Source of the DNA: Nocardioides ferulae
Lineage (GTDB): Bacteria > Actinomycetota > Actinomycetes > Propionibacteriales > Nocardioidaceae
Reading direction: 5' to 3'
Length of the DNA: 64,000 nt
Assembly (NCBI RefSeq): GCF_003660455.1
Contig: NZ_QZVR01000001.1
Span: 583,469 to 647,468, forward strand
This document shows, one piece after another, positions 16,383-25,008 of this stretch. A program made the translations under genes and the position numbers. The notes below the pieces were generated by a model. It was not told the DNA's origin. It saw only the letters and a list, made by a program, of their open reading frames with translations, and made no database searches. The stretch's first letter is position 1; each line of letters begins with the position of its first letter.

Positions 16383-19300
16383 ATGGCCGCGTCCACACGC
16401 ATCTGCCTGCTCTCGACGTCCGACACCGACCTGCTGTCCGCCCGGGCCAGCGGCGCGACGTACGTCCTGGCCAACCCCGCCCGCAGCACCGAAGCCGAGC
16501 TCGAGGCCTGCGTCGCGGACGCCGACCTGGTCGTGGTCCGGCAGCTCGGCTCCCCCGACGACCTGTGGCCCGGCCTCGCCGGGCTCCGCACCGCGGGCAC
16601 CCCCGCGGTCGTCCTGGGCGGCGAGCAGCAGCCCAGCGCGGAGCTGATGGAGCTGTCCAGCGTGCCGATCGGGGTCGCCGCCCAGGCGCACCGCTACCTG
16701 GCGGAGGGCGGACCCGCCAACCTGGCCCAGCTGCACGCCTTCCTCTCCGACACCGTGCTGCTCACCGGGGAGGGCTTCGAGCCACCGCTCGCCATCCCGG
16801 CCTGGGGGTACGCCGAGCGGCCCGGGCCGGCCGACGACTCGCTGCCCCGGGTCGGGATCCTCTACTACCGGGCCCACCAGGCCAGCGGGAACACCGGCTT
16901 CGCCCACGCCCTGGCCGACGCCGTCGACGCGACCGGCGAGGCGGTCGCGGTGCCTATCTTCGCCGGCTCGCTGCGCAGTGCCCCCGACGACCTCTTCGAG
17001 GCACTCGGCGACCTGGACGCACTGGTGGTCACGGTGCTCGCGGCCGGCGGCAGCGTGCCCGCCTCGGCGGGCGCCGGCGGCGACGACGAGACCTGGGACG
17101 TGGAGCGGATCGCCGCCCTCGACATCCCCGTGCTCCAGGGCCTCTGCCTGACCAGCAGCCGGGCCGAGTGGGAGGCCAGCGACGACGGCGTCTCCCCGCT
17201 CGACTCCGCCAACCAGGTCGCGATCCCCGAGTTCGACGCCCGGATCATCACCGTGCCGTTCTCGTTCAAGGAGACCGGCGACGACGGCCTGCCCCGCTAC
17301 GTCGCCGACCCCGAGCGCTGCCGCCGGGTCGCCGAGATCGCGGTCAACCACGCCCGGCTGCGGCACCTGCCGAACGCCGAGAAGCGAGTGGCGATCGTGC
17401 TCTCGGCCTATCCGACCAAGCACGCCCGGATCGGCAACGCGGTCGGCCTCGACACCCCGGTGTCGGTGGTCCGGCTGCTGCGACGACTGCGCGAGGCGGG
17501 CTACGACCTCGGGGCACCCAGGTCGGTGCCCGGGCTGTACCTCGCCGATGACACCGAGGCTGGCGACGCGCTGATCCACGCGATGATCGCGGCCGGCGGA
17601 CAGGACGAGGAGTGGCTGACCTCCGGGCAGCTCACCGACGCGCACGTGCGGATCCCCGCCGAGCGCTACGTCCGGTGGACCGGGGACCTGCCGGCGGCGC
17701 TGCGGGAGTCGATGGAGGAGGCGTGGGGCGCGGCCCCGGGCAGCCTGTTCGTCAACGACGCCGGCGAGCTCGTGCTGGCGACGCTGGTGGCCGGCAACGT
17801 GGTGCTGATGATCCAGCCGCCGCGCGGGTTCGGGGAGAACCCGGTCGCGATCTACCACGACCCCGACCTGGCGCCCACCCACCACTACCTCGCGGCGTAC
17901 CGCTGGCTGGAGGCGCCGGAGGACGACGGCGGGTTCGGCGCGCACGCGGTCGTGCACGTCGGCAAGCACGGCTCGCTGGAGTGGCTGCCCGGCAAGAACG
18001 CCGGGCTGTCGGCGGCGTGCGGCACCGACGCCGTGCTGGGCAGCCTGCCGCTGTTCTACCCATTCCTGGTGAACGACCCCGGCGAGGGGGCGCAGGCCAA
18101 GCGGCGGGCCCACGCCACGATCGTCGACCACCTGGTGCCGCCGATGGCGCGGGCGGAGACCTACGGCGACGTGGCCCGGCTCGAGCAGCTGCTCGACGAG
18201 CACGGCAACATCGCGGCGATGGACCCGGCCAAGCTGCCGGCGATCCGCGGCGAGATCTGGGCGCTGATGCGGGCCGCGGAGATGCACCGCGACCTCGGCC
18301 TCGACGAGCGGCCCGACGACGAGGAGTTCGACGACTTCCTGCTGCACGTCGACGGCTGGCTGTGCGAGATCAAGGACGTCCAGATCCGCGACGGCCTGCA
18401 CGTGCTGGGTCAGCCGCCGACCGGCGAGGCGCTGGTCAACCTGGTGCTCGCAGTGCTGCGCGCGGCGCAGGTCTGGGGCGGAGTCGGCAATGCGGTGCCG
18501 GGACTGCGGGCCGCGCTTGGTCTACGCGAGGGAGCGAACACCGTCGAGGTCGACGCGTTCGAGGCCCGGGCGCGGGAGCTGGTCACCGCACTCGCCGAGT
18601 CAGGCTGGGACCCGGCCGCGGTGGACGGTCTGCACGAGGACCCGGCGGTCCGGGCGGCGTTGCGGTTCGCGGCGTCGGAGGTGGTGCCCCGGCTGGCAGC
18701 GACCACCGACGAGCTGGATCGGCTGCTGCACGCCCTCGACGGCGGGTTCGTGCCGGCTGGCCCGTCGGGTTCGCCGCTGCGCGGCCTGGTCAACGTGCTC
18801 CCCACCGGTCGCAACTTCTACACCGTCGACCCGCGGGCGGTGCCGTCGCGGCTGGCCTGGCAGACCGGGCAGGCGATGGCCGAGTCGCTGGTGCGGCGCT
18901 ACCTCGACGAGACCGGCGAGCACCCCACGTCGGTGGGCCTGTCGGTGTGGGGCACCAGCGCGATGCGCACCTCCGGCGACGACGTGGCCGAGGTGCTGGC
19001 GCTGCTGGGCGTCCGGCCGGTGTGGGACGAGGTGTCGCGGCGGGTGGGCGAGCTGGCGGTGATCGACCTCGAGGAGCTCGGCCGGCCGCGCATCGACGTG
19101 ACGGTTCGGATCTCCGGGTTCTTCCGCGACGCGTTCCCGCACGTGGTGGCGATGCTCGACGACGCGGTCCGGCTGGTCGCCGACCTCGACGAGCCCGACG
19201 AGCTGAACTTCGTGCGCGCCCACGCCCGCGCCGCGCTGACCGAGCACGGCGACGCCCGGCGGGCGACGACCCGGATCTTCGGCTCGAAGCCGGGCTCCTA

Positions 19301-20003
19301 CGGCGCCGGCATCCTGCAGGCGGTGGAGTCGGGGTCCTGGCGCGACGACGCCGACCTCGCCGAGGTCTACACGGCATGGGGCGGCTTCGCCTACGGCCGG
19401 GGACTCGACGGTGCGCCGGCCGCGGACGACATGCGGGCGGCGTACCGGCGGATCAAGGTGGCGGCGAAGAACGTCGACAGCACCGAGCACGACATCGCCG
19501 ACTCCGACGACTACTTCCAGTACCACGGCGGGATGATCGCGACGGTACGGGCGCTGACCGGCGCGGACCCGAAGGCGTACGTCGGTGACTCGACGTCGCC
19601 GGACGCCGTGCGCACCCGGACGCTCCAGGAGGAGACGAACCGGGTGTTCCGGGCGCGGGTGGTGAACCCGCGCTGGATCGCGGCGATGCAGCGGCACGGC
19701 TACAAGGGCGCGTTCGAGCTGGCCGCGACGGTGGACTACCTGTTCGGGTTCGACGCCACCGCTGGGGTCGTGCACGACTGGATGTATGAGTCGCTGGCCG
19801 GCTCCTATGTGCTCGACGAGACCAACCAGGAGTTCCTCAGGCGCTCGAACCCGTGGGCCCTGCGCGGCATCGTCGAGCGGCTGCACGAGGCGGCCGAGCG
19901 GGGGTTGTGGGCCGAACCGGACCCCGAGACGCTCGCCTCGATGCAGAAGGTCTACCTGGAGGTCGAGGGCGACCTCGAGGACGGCGCTGGGAATGGGGCA
20001 TGA
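16383..20003 (+). CDS. cobN: Cobaltochelatase large subunit CobN
   Basis: A 1206-residue protein, the expected length for CobN, which inserts Co2+ into hydrogenobyrinic acid a,c-diamide in the aerobic pathway. The signature HVGKHGSLEWLPGK lies around residues 525-538, with further conserved blocks such as YPTKHARIGNAVGLDTP and GSKPGSYGAGI. It needs an AAA+/VWA ATPase partner, and the only candidate here is ChlID at 31373-33433. The ATG is nine bases after GGAGGAGG and is controlled by the riboswitch. It starts the cobN-cobF-cobQ-cobK operon. Confidence 0.96.
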   Translation: MAASTRICLLSTSDTDLLSARASGATYVLANPARSTEAELEACVADADLVVVRQLGSPDDLWPGLAGLRTAGTPAVVLGGEQQPSAELMELSSVPIGVAAQAHRYLAEGGPANLAQLHAFLSDTVLLTGEGFEPPLAIPAWGYAERPGPADDSLPRVGILYYRAHQASGNTGFAHALADAVDATGEAVAVPIFAGSLRSAPDDLFEALGDLDALVVTVLAAGGSVPASAGAGGDDETWDVERIAALDIPVLQGLCLTSSRAEWEASDDGVSPLDSANQVAIPEFDARIITVPFSFKETGDDGLPRYVADPERCRRVAEIAVNHARLRHLPNAEKRVAIVLSAYPTKHARIGNAVGLDTPVSVVRLLRRLREAGYDLGAPRSVPGLYLADDTEAGDALIHAMIAAGGQDEEWLTSGQLTDAHVRIPAERYVRWTGDLPAALRESMEEAWGAAPGSLFVNDAGELVLATLVAGNVVLMIQPPRGFGENPVAIYHDPDLAPTHHYLAAYRWLEAPEDDGGFGAHAVVHVGKHGSLEWLPGKNAGLSAACGTDAVLGSLPLFYPFLVNDPGEGAQAKRRAHATIVDHLVPPMARAETYGDVARLEQLLDEHGNIAAMDPAKLPAIRGEIWALMRAAEMHRDLGLDERPDDEEFDDFLLHVDGWLCEIKDVQIRDGLHVLGQPPTGEALVNLVLAVLRAAQVWGGVGNAVPGLRAALGLREGANTVEVDAFEARARELVTALAESGWDPAAVDGLHEDPAVRAALRFAASEVVPRLAATTDELDRLLHALDGGFVPAGPSGSPLRGLVNVLPTGRNFYTVDPRAVPSRLAWQTGQAMAESLVRRYLDETGEHPTSVGLSVWGTSAMRTSGDDVAEVLALLGVRPVWDEVSRRVGELAVIDLEELGRPRIDVTVRISGFFRDAFPHVVAMLDDAVRLVADLDEPDELNFVRAHARAALTEHGDARRATTRIFGSKPGSYGAGILQAVESGSWRDDADLAEVYTAWGGFAYGRGLDGAPAADDMRAAYRRIKVAAKNVDSTEHDIADSDDYFQYHGGMIATVRALTGADPKAYVGDSTSPDAVRTRTLQEETNRVFRARVVNPRWIAAMQRHGYKGAFELAATVDYLFGFDATAGVVHDWMYESLAGSYVLDETNQEFLRRSNPWALRGIVERLHEAAERGLWAEPDPETLASMQKVYLEVEGDLEDGAGNGA

Positions 20004-20749
20004 CGCACGTGCACGTAGTGGGCCTCGGCATGGGGCCCCAGCACCTGACCGTCGAGGGCGCCGCGGCGCTCCGGGCCGCCGACTACGTGCTGGCGGCCCG
20101 CAAGGGCGACGTCGACGAGCTGCTGGAGGTGCGCCGCGCGGTCTGCGCCGACCACGGCGTGACGCTGGTGGAGGTGGCCGACCCCGAGCGGGACCGTGAC
20201 CAGGCGGCCGACTACCCCGCGGCGGTGCGCGACTGGCACGCGGCGCGGGTGGCTGCGTACGCCGCGGAGCTGGGGGCGCGGGGCGGCACGGCGGCGTTCC
20301 TGGTGTGGGGCGACCCGTCGCTCTACGACTCGACGCTGCGGGTGCTGGAGCAGGTGGCCGACCGCGTGCCGCTCACCTGGGACGTGGTGCCGGGCATCAG
20401 TGCGCCGCAGGTGCTGGCCGCGCGGCACCGGGTGGTGCTGCACGAGGTGGGCCAGCCGGTGCACCTGACCACGGCGCGGCGGCTGCCCGAGGCGCTGGCG
20501 TGCGGGCAGAGGAACGTGCTGGTGATGCTCGGCTCCGAGGGCAGCCTGGGGGCGCTCGAGGCGCTGGCGGACTGGTCGATCTGGTGGGGGGCGAACCTCG
20601 GGGCGGCCGGTGAGCGGCTGGTGGCCGGCCGGGTCAGCGAGGTGCTGGGCGAGGTGCGGACGGCGCGGGCGGCGGCGCGGGCGGCGGCCGGCTGGGTGAT
20701 GGACGCCTACCTGCTGCGGGCTCCCTCGGCGGGCGAGGCGGTGGCGTGA
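20000..20749 (+). CDS. cobF: Precorrin-6A synthase (deacetylating) CobF
   Basis: A 249-residue SAM-dependent tetrapyrrole methyltransferase. It begins VHVVGLGMGPQHLTVEGAAAL and has VWGDPSLYDSTLRVL and VVPGISAPQVL, the CobF variants of the class III methyltransferase motifs. CobF methylates C-1 and removes acetate. It exists only in the oxygen-dependent pathway, so it marks the route as aerobic. Its ATG overlaps the cobN TGA. Confidence 0.93.
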   Translation: MTHVHVVGLGMGPQHLTVEGAAALRAADYVLAARKGDVDELLEVRRAVCADHGVTLVEVADPERDRDQAADYPAAVRDWHAARVAAYAAELGARGGTAAFLVWGDPSLYDSTLRVLEQVADRVPLTWDVVPGISAPQVLAARHRVVLHEVGQPVHLTTARRLPEALACGQRNVLVMLGSEGSLGALEALADWSIWWGANLGAAGERLVAGRVSEVLGEVRTARAAARAAAGWVMDAYLLRAPSAGEAVA

Positions 20750-22227
20750 GCGGGCTGCTGGTGGCCGGCACCACCTCGGACGCCGGTAAGTCGGTGGTGA
20801 CCACCGGCCTGTGCCGGGCGTTCGCGCGGCGGGGTGTGCGGGTGGCGCCGTTCAAGGCGCAGAACATGTCGAACAACTCGATGGTGTGCCACTCCCCCGG
20901 CGACGAGCCTGGCGAGATCGGGCGCGCCCAGTGGGTGCAGGCGCTCGCGGCGCGGGTGGCGCCGGAGCCGGCGATGAACCCGGTGCTGCTCAAGCCGGGC
21001 TCTGACCGTCGCAGCCACGTCGTGGTCATGGGGCAGCCCGCCGGGGAGGTGTCGGCGACCGACTTCGCGACCGGCCGGCGACATCTCGCGGCGGCCGCGC
21101 ACGCGGCGTACGACGACCTGGCGGCGCGCTTCGAGGTGGTGGTCGCAGAGGGGGCCGGCAGCCCGGCGGAGATCAACCTGCGGGCCGGCGACTACGTGAA
21201 CCTGGGGCTGGCGCGGCACGCCGACCTGCCGGTCGTGGTGGTGGGCGACATCGACCGGGGCGGGCTGTTCGCATCGCTGGTCGGCACGGTGGCGCTGCTG
21301 GAGCCGGCCGACCAGGCGCTGGTGGCGGGGTTCGTGGTGAACCGGTTCCGCGGCGATCTGGGGCTGCTGCGGCCGGGGCTGGAGCGGCTCGGCGAGCTGA
21401 CCGGGCGGCCGGTGCACGGCGTGCTGCCGTGGCACCCGGACCTGTGGCTGGACTCCGAGGACGCACTCGACCTGGAGGGGCGGCGCGGCCGGACCGGGGC
21501 GCCGGTGCGGGTGGCGGTGGTGCGGCTGCCGCGGATCAGCAACTTCACCGACGTCGACGCCCTGGGTCTGGAGCCGGAGCTGGACGTCGTCTTCGCCTCG
21601 AGCCCGCGCGACCTGGCCGACGCCCACCTGGTGGTGCTGCCGGGTACCCGGGCGACGCTGGCCGACCTGGAGTGGCTGCGCTCGCGGGGCCTGGACGCCG
21701 CGATCGCGGCGCACGTGCGGGCGGGGCGGCCGCTGCTGGGCATCTGCGGTGGCTTCCAGATGCTGGGGGTCGAGGTGTGCGACCCGGACGGGGTGGAGGG
21801 GCCGGTCGGGGCGTCGGCGCCGGGTTTGGGCCTGCTGGACGTGCGCACGACGTTCGCGGCCGAGAAGGTGCTGCGGCTGCCGTCGGGGGCGGCGCTGGGG
21901 GCGCCGGCGGGCGGCTACGAGATCCACCACGGCCGGGTGGAGCGGGCGGACGGGACCGAGGAGTTCCTCGGTGGGGCCCGGGCGGGCCTGGTGTTCGGGA
22001 CGATGTGGCACGGCAGCCTGGAGGGCGACGCGTTCCGGGCGGCGTTCCTGGCCGAGGTGGCCGGGCTGGGGCCGTCGGGGGTGCGGTTCGGGGCGGCGCG
22101 GGAGCGGCGGCTGGACCTGCTGGGCGACCTGGTCGAGGAGCACCTCGACGTCGGCGCGCTGCTGGCGTTGGCGCGCGAGGGTGCTCCGGCGGGGCTGCCG
22201 ACGCTCACGCTGGGGCTGCAGCGGTGA
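20746..22227 (+). CDS. cobQ: Cobyric acid synthase CobQ
   Basis: A 493-residue glutamine amidotransferase that amidates four side chains of adenosylcobyrinic diamide. It has an N-terminal dethiobiotin-synthetase-like ATPase fold (GTTSDAGKSVVTTGL, residues 7-21; KAQNMSNNS). The C-terminal class I-like glutaminase half has the nucleophile Cys in GICGGFQMLG and His in YEIHHGRVE. The GTG start overlaps the cobF stop. Length is normal. Confidence 0.95.
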   Translation: MSGLLVAGTTSDAGKSVVTTGLCRAFARRGVRVAPFKAQNMSNNSMVCHSPGDEPGEIGRAQWVQALAARVAPEPAMNPVLLKPGSDRRSHVVVMGQPAGEVSATDFATGRRHLAAAAHAAYDDLAARFEVVVAEGAGSPAEINLRAGDYVNLGLARHADLPVVVVGDIDRGGLFASLVGTVALLEPADQALVAGFVVNRFRGDLGLLRPGLERLGELTGRPVHGVLPWHPDLWLDSEDALDLEGRRGRTGAPVRVAVVRLPRISNFTDVDALGLEPELDVVFASSPRDLADAHLVVLPGTRATLADLEWLRSRGLDAAIAAHVRAGRPLLGICGGFQMLGVEVCDPDGVEGPVGASAPGLGLLDVRTTFAAEKVLRLPSGAALGAPAGGYEIHHGRVERADGTEEFLGGARAGLVFGTMWHGSLEGDAFRAAFLAEVAGLGPSGVRFGAARERRLDLLGDLVEEHLDVGALLALAREGAPAGLPTLTLGLQR

Positions 22228-22985
22228 GGGTGCTGCTGCTGGGCGGCACCGGGGAGGCGCGGGATCTGGCGGCGCTGCTGGTCGAGGCGGGGGTCGAGGT
22301 GACCTCGTCGCTGGCGGGGCGGGTGGCGCGGCCGCGGCTGCCGGTGGGGCCGGTGCGGATCGGTGGGTTCGGGGGCGTGCCGGGGCTGCGCGCGGCGCTG
22401 GCGGCGTACGACGTGGTGGTCGACGCGACGCACCCGTTCGCGGCGACGATCAGCGCGCATGCGGTCGAGGCGTGCGCGGAGGAGTCGGTGCCGCTGCTGC
22501 GGCTGGAGCGGCCGGGCTGGGATCCGGACCCGGCATGGCACCGGGTGGCGTCGCATGCGGAGGCGGCGGTGCGGGCCGGTGAGCTGGGGCGACGGCCGTT
22601 CCTGACGGTGGGCCGGCAGGAGCTGGCGACGTTCGTGCCGGAGCTGGGTGGGCTGGCGGTGCTGGCCCGGGTGGTCGACGCACCGGAGATCGAGGTGCCG
22701 GCGGCGTGGCGGCTGCTGCCGAGCCGGGGGCCCTACACGGTGGAGGGCGACCTGGCGGTGATGCGCGGGCATGGCGCGGACGTGCTGGTGACGAAGGACT
22801 CGGGCGGTGCGCTGACGCGGCCGAAGCTGGAGGCGGCGGCGCTGCTCGGCGTACCGGTGGTCGTGGTGGCGCGGCCGGAGCCGGACCCGCGGACGTCGGT
22901 GGTCGACGCCGCGGGCCCGGCCCTGGAGTGGGTGCTCAGGCAGTCGCGCGAGACCGGGACTCGAGGCGGCCGAGCAGCCAGGTGA
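22224..22985 (+). CDS. cobK: Precorrin-6A reductase CobK
   Basis: A 253-residue NADPH-dependent reductase of precorrin-6A. It starts VRVLLLGGTGEARDLAALL, a nucleotide-binding motif, and contains DATHPFAATISAHA, SRGPYT and TKDSGGALTRPKLEAA, all conserved in CobK/CbiJ. The GTG overlaps the cobQ TGA. The last 50 bases overlap the end of cbtA on the other strand, a tail-to-tail overlap. Confidence 0.93.
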   Translation: MRVLLLGGTGEARDLAALLVEAGVEVTSSLAGRVARPRLPVGPVRIGGFGGVPGLRAALAAYDVVVDATHPFAATISAHAVEACAEESVPLLRLERPGWDPDPAWHRVASHAEAAVRAGELGRRPFLTVGRQELATFVPELGGLAVLARVVDAPEIEVPAAWRLLPSRGPYTVEGDLAVMRGHGADVLVTKDSGGALTRPKLEAAALLGVPVVVVARPEPDPRTSVVDAAGPALEWVLRQSRETGTRGGRAAR

Positions 22986-23712
22986 GGGCGACGCCGAGGG
23001 CCGCCCACAGGGCGGTCTGGGTGAGCAGCGCGGAGAGGCGGAACTCCCAGAGCACGTCGGCGGGGAAGGCACCGATCTCGTTGACGGTCGGCATCGCGAG
23101 GGCGGCGACGGCGACCACGGCGACGTACGCCGTCCCGGCGGCGACGACGGCCTGGTGGCCGCCGAGGCGCGGGGCGAGGGCTCCGGCGAGTGCGACCACG
23201 GCGACCATCGCGACGACCGAGATCAGCACGAAGGCGAAGTAGGACGCGGTGCGCGAGCCGATGGTGTTGGCGCTGCCGACCGCGGGTGGGGCGGCGGGGT
23301 ACTTCAGGAACGGCAGCAGCGAGTAGGCGACGAAGCCGAGTGCGGTGACCAGCGCGGTGGAGCCGACCAGCGAGAGCCGGCCGAGGCGGCCGGCGACGCC
23401 GGCCGCGACGAGCGCGACGATGCCGCCGAGGGCGACGCCGACGGCGATGGTGGCGGTGGCCAGCCCCCAGGTCTTCTGGGTGGTGCGGCTGATGCCGCCT
23501 CCGGCGTCGTCGCCGTGGCTGTGGGCTGTGCCGGCGTGGTCGTGCGTGTGGCCGGCTGTTGGGTCGGGTGCTGCGGCGGGTGCCGCGGTGGCCTCGAGGG
23601 CGATGGCGTCGTCGATGGGTGGTTCGCCGACGGTGTAGCCGACGACGAAGGCGAAGGCGCCGGCGATGAGGCCGGCGAGCAGGCCGCGGACGAGGAAGCT
23701 GCGGGCGGTCAT
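22936..23712 (-). CDS. cbtA: Cobalt transporter subunit CbtA
   Basis: A 258-residue CbtA-family membrane protein with about five to six helices. The first is FLVRGLLAGLIAGAFAFVVG, followed by the family motif GEPPIDDAIALE. A histidine-rich loop, HTHDHAGTAHSHGDD, lies at about residues 54-68 and probably gathers Co2+. It follows cbtB in a two-gene operon controlled by a B12 riboswitch, the usual setting for CbtAB in cobalt uptake. Confidence 0.9.
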   Translation of the reverse strand: MTARSFLVRGLLAGLIAGAFAFVVGYTVGEPPIDDAIALEATAAPAAAPDPTAGHTHDHAGTAHSHGDDAGGGISRTTQKTWGLATATIAVGVALGGIVALVAAGVAGRLGRLSLVGSTALVTALGFVAYSLLPFLKYPAAPPAVGSANTIGSRTASYFAFVLISVVAMVAVVALAGALAPRLGGHQAVVAAGTAYVAVVAVAALAMPTVNEIGAFPADVLWEFRLSALLTQTALWAALGVALTWLLGRLESRSRATA

Positions 23713-23725
23713 GGTGCGGCCGCCG

Positions 23726-23953
23726 TCAGTGGCAGGGGTAGCCGAGCAGGTGCCGGCCGTCGTGGACCCATTCGTGGATCGCGGTCCCGGCGGGGATCGA
23801 GATCGCGCCTTGGTCGGCGCTGACGAAGAAGAGGACCAGGAGGCTGAGCAGGCCGACGAAGAGCGCCCAGGGGGCGAGCTCGCGGAGGTCGACGGTGGGG
23901 ACGTCGGGGAGCGTCGGGGCGCCGGTGAGCGGCGCCGCAGCAGTGTGCGACAT
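23726..23953 (-). CDS. cbtB: Cobalt transporter subunit CbtB
   Basis: A 75-residue single-helix protein (WALFVGLLSLLVLFFVSADQ). Its C-terminus carries the histidine motif HEWVHDGRHLLGYPCH characteristic of CbtB. The ATG at 23953 follows GAGGAG at a good distance. The longer in-frame extension upstream would run through the riboswitch and is rejected. A CAGGG/CCCTG hairpin just before the ribosome site may form part of the switch. It acts with CbtA. Confidence 0.92.
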   Translation of the reverse strand: MSHTAAAPLTGAPTLPDVPTVDLRELAPWALFVGLLSLLVLFFVSADQGAISIPAGTAIHEWVHDGRHLLGYPCH

Positions 23954-23999
23954 GTGAGTGTTCTCCTCAGGGTGATGCGCCCTGGTGGTGGGATGAGAA

Positions 24000-24093
24000 C
24001 GAGTGCCCGGGTCTGACTTCACCGCCGAGGCGGTGTCACAGCAGCGCGACTGTGCCGGATTCTCACCGGCTTCCATTGGCATTCGCTGGCCGC
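24000..24093 (-). promoter_or_regulatory. Cobalamin riboswitch upstream of cbtB-cbtA
   Basis: Read on the minus strand, the leader has GGAAGCCGGTGAGAATCCGG, CTGCTGTGAC and the 3' box AAGTCAGACCC, the core of the cobalamin riboswitch. A minus-strand -10 hexamer TAGGCT (24099-24094) sits where transcription would start directly into it. The hairpin at about 23970-23985 overlaps the cbtB ribosome site region. Confidence 0.9.
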
Positions 24094-24146
24094 AGCCTAC
24101 GGGTCGGGCGGCGGGGCCGCATCTGTGGCTCGCCGGCTGGTACGTT

Positions 24147-24262
24147 GCCGGCGCCGTGGCAAGCGGGAAGCCGGTTCGAGGCCGGCGCGGCCGTCGCCAC
24201 TGTGAGCGTCCTGGGTGCCTGCTGATCTGCAGGGAGCGCCGGGGGGTGAGCCAGGATCCGGC
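24147..24262 (+). promoter_or_regulatory. Cobalamin riboswitch upstream of CbiX-like/ferredoxin gene
   Basis: The plus strand carries GGCAAGCGGGAAGCCGG, GAGGCCGGCGCGG, GCCACTGTGAG and the 3' box GAGCCAGGATCCGG, the standard order of a cobalamin riboswitch. A -10 hexamer TACGTT (24141-24146) precedes it. It is divergent from, and only about 50 bases away from, the cbtB riboswitch. Confidence 0.9.
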
Positions 24263-24303
24263 TGCGGCGGTTGCGTTCTGCGAGCCCGTGGGCGGTTGTT
24301 GTG

Positions 24304-24993
24304 GTGACGGTTCAGGTGGTGGTCGGCACGTCTCCGGCGGATGCGGCGCGTCGGGGTGAGTTGGTGGCGTTGGCTGGGCGGGTGGGGGCGGAGCTGGCGT
24401 TCCTGCAGCTGGCGTCGCCGGGGTTGTCGGAGGTGTTGGACCGGCTGGCTGCTTCCGGCGTGGAGCGCGTGGTGCTGGTCGGGGTGGGTGATGTGTCGGG
24501 GCCGGGGGTGTCGTGGTTGCGGCGGGTGGCGGCGGACTGGTGGCGTGGGTTTGGTGAGGGGGCACCGGTGGTGGCGACCGCGTCGTCGTTCCTGGTGGAC
24601 GAGGCGGAGTGGGCTGGTCTCGTGGCGCGGGCCCGTCCGATCACCGACGGTGGGCCGGGGTTGAGGTCGCCGGTGTGGGAGGAGCCGCCGGCGCATCGGC
24701 ATCAGGTGTTGGTCTGCCGGGGGCCGCGGTGTACGGCGGCGGGGTCGGCCGGGACGTGGCGGGCGCTGGTGTTGGCGTTGATGGCGGCGGGCTTGGGTGA
24801 TGACGACGTGTTGGTGACGCAGACGGGTTGCTTGTTCCCGTGCAACCGGGCGCCGGTGGTCTCGGTGCAGCCCGATGACGTCTGGTACTCCCGTGTGGAC
24901 GAGGCCGCGACCGCGGAGGTCGTCGCGGAGCACCTGGTGGGGGGCGCTCCGGTGGCGCGGCTCCGGTTGCGTCGGGAACCACGGGACGGGTGA
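24304..24993 (+). CDS. Degenerate CbiX-like domain fused to thioredoxin-like [2Fe-2S] ferredoxin
   Basis: A 229-residue protein. The N-terminal 110 residues look like a CbiX/sirohydrochlorin chelatase half (VVVGTSPADAARRGEL, AFLQLASPGLSEVLDRL, RVVLVGVGDVSG). The metal-binding histidines expected in the HGS and GGH motifs are replaced (GTS, GPG). The C-terminal 90 residues form a thioredoxin-like ferredoxin with cysteines in CRGPRC and TGCLFPC. Start choice is uncertain: TTG 24271, GTG 24301 or GTG 24304, none with a strong ribosome site. A B12 riboswitch precedes it, so a cobalamin-pathway role such as electron supply is likely, but the partner is unknown. Confidence 0.8.
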   Translation: MTVQVVVGTSPADAARRGELVALAGRVGAELAFLQLASPGLSEVLDRLAASGVERVVLVGVGDVSGPGVSWLRRVAADWWRGFGEGAPVVATASSFLVDEAEWAGLVARARPITDGGPGLRSPVWEEPPAHRHQVLVCRGPRCTAAGSAGTWRALVLALMAAGLGDDDVLVTQTGCLFPCNRAPVVSVQPDDVWYSRVDEAATAEVVAEHLVGGAPVARLRLRREPRDG

Positions 24994-25008
24994 GGCTGCG
25001 CTCCCCCG

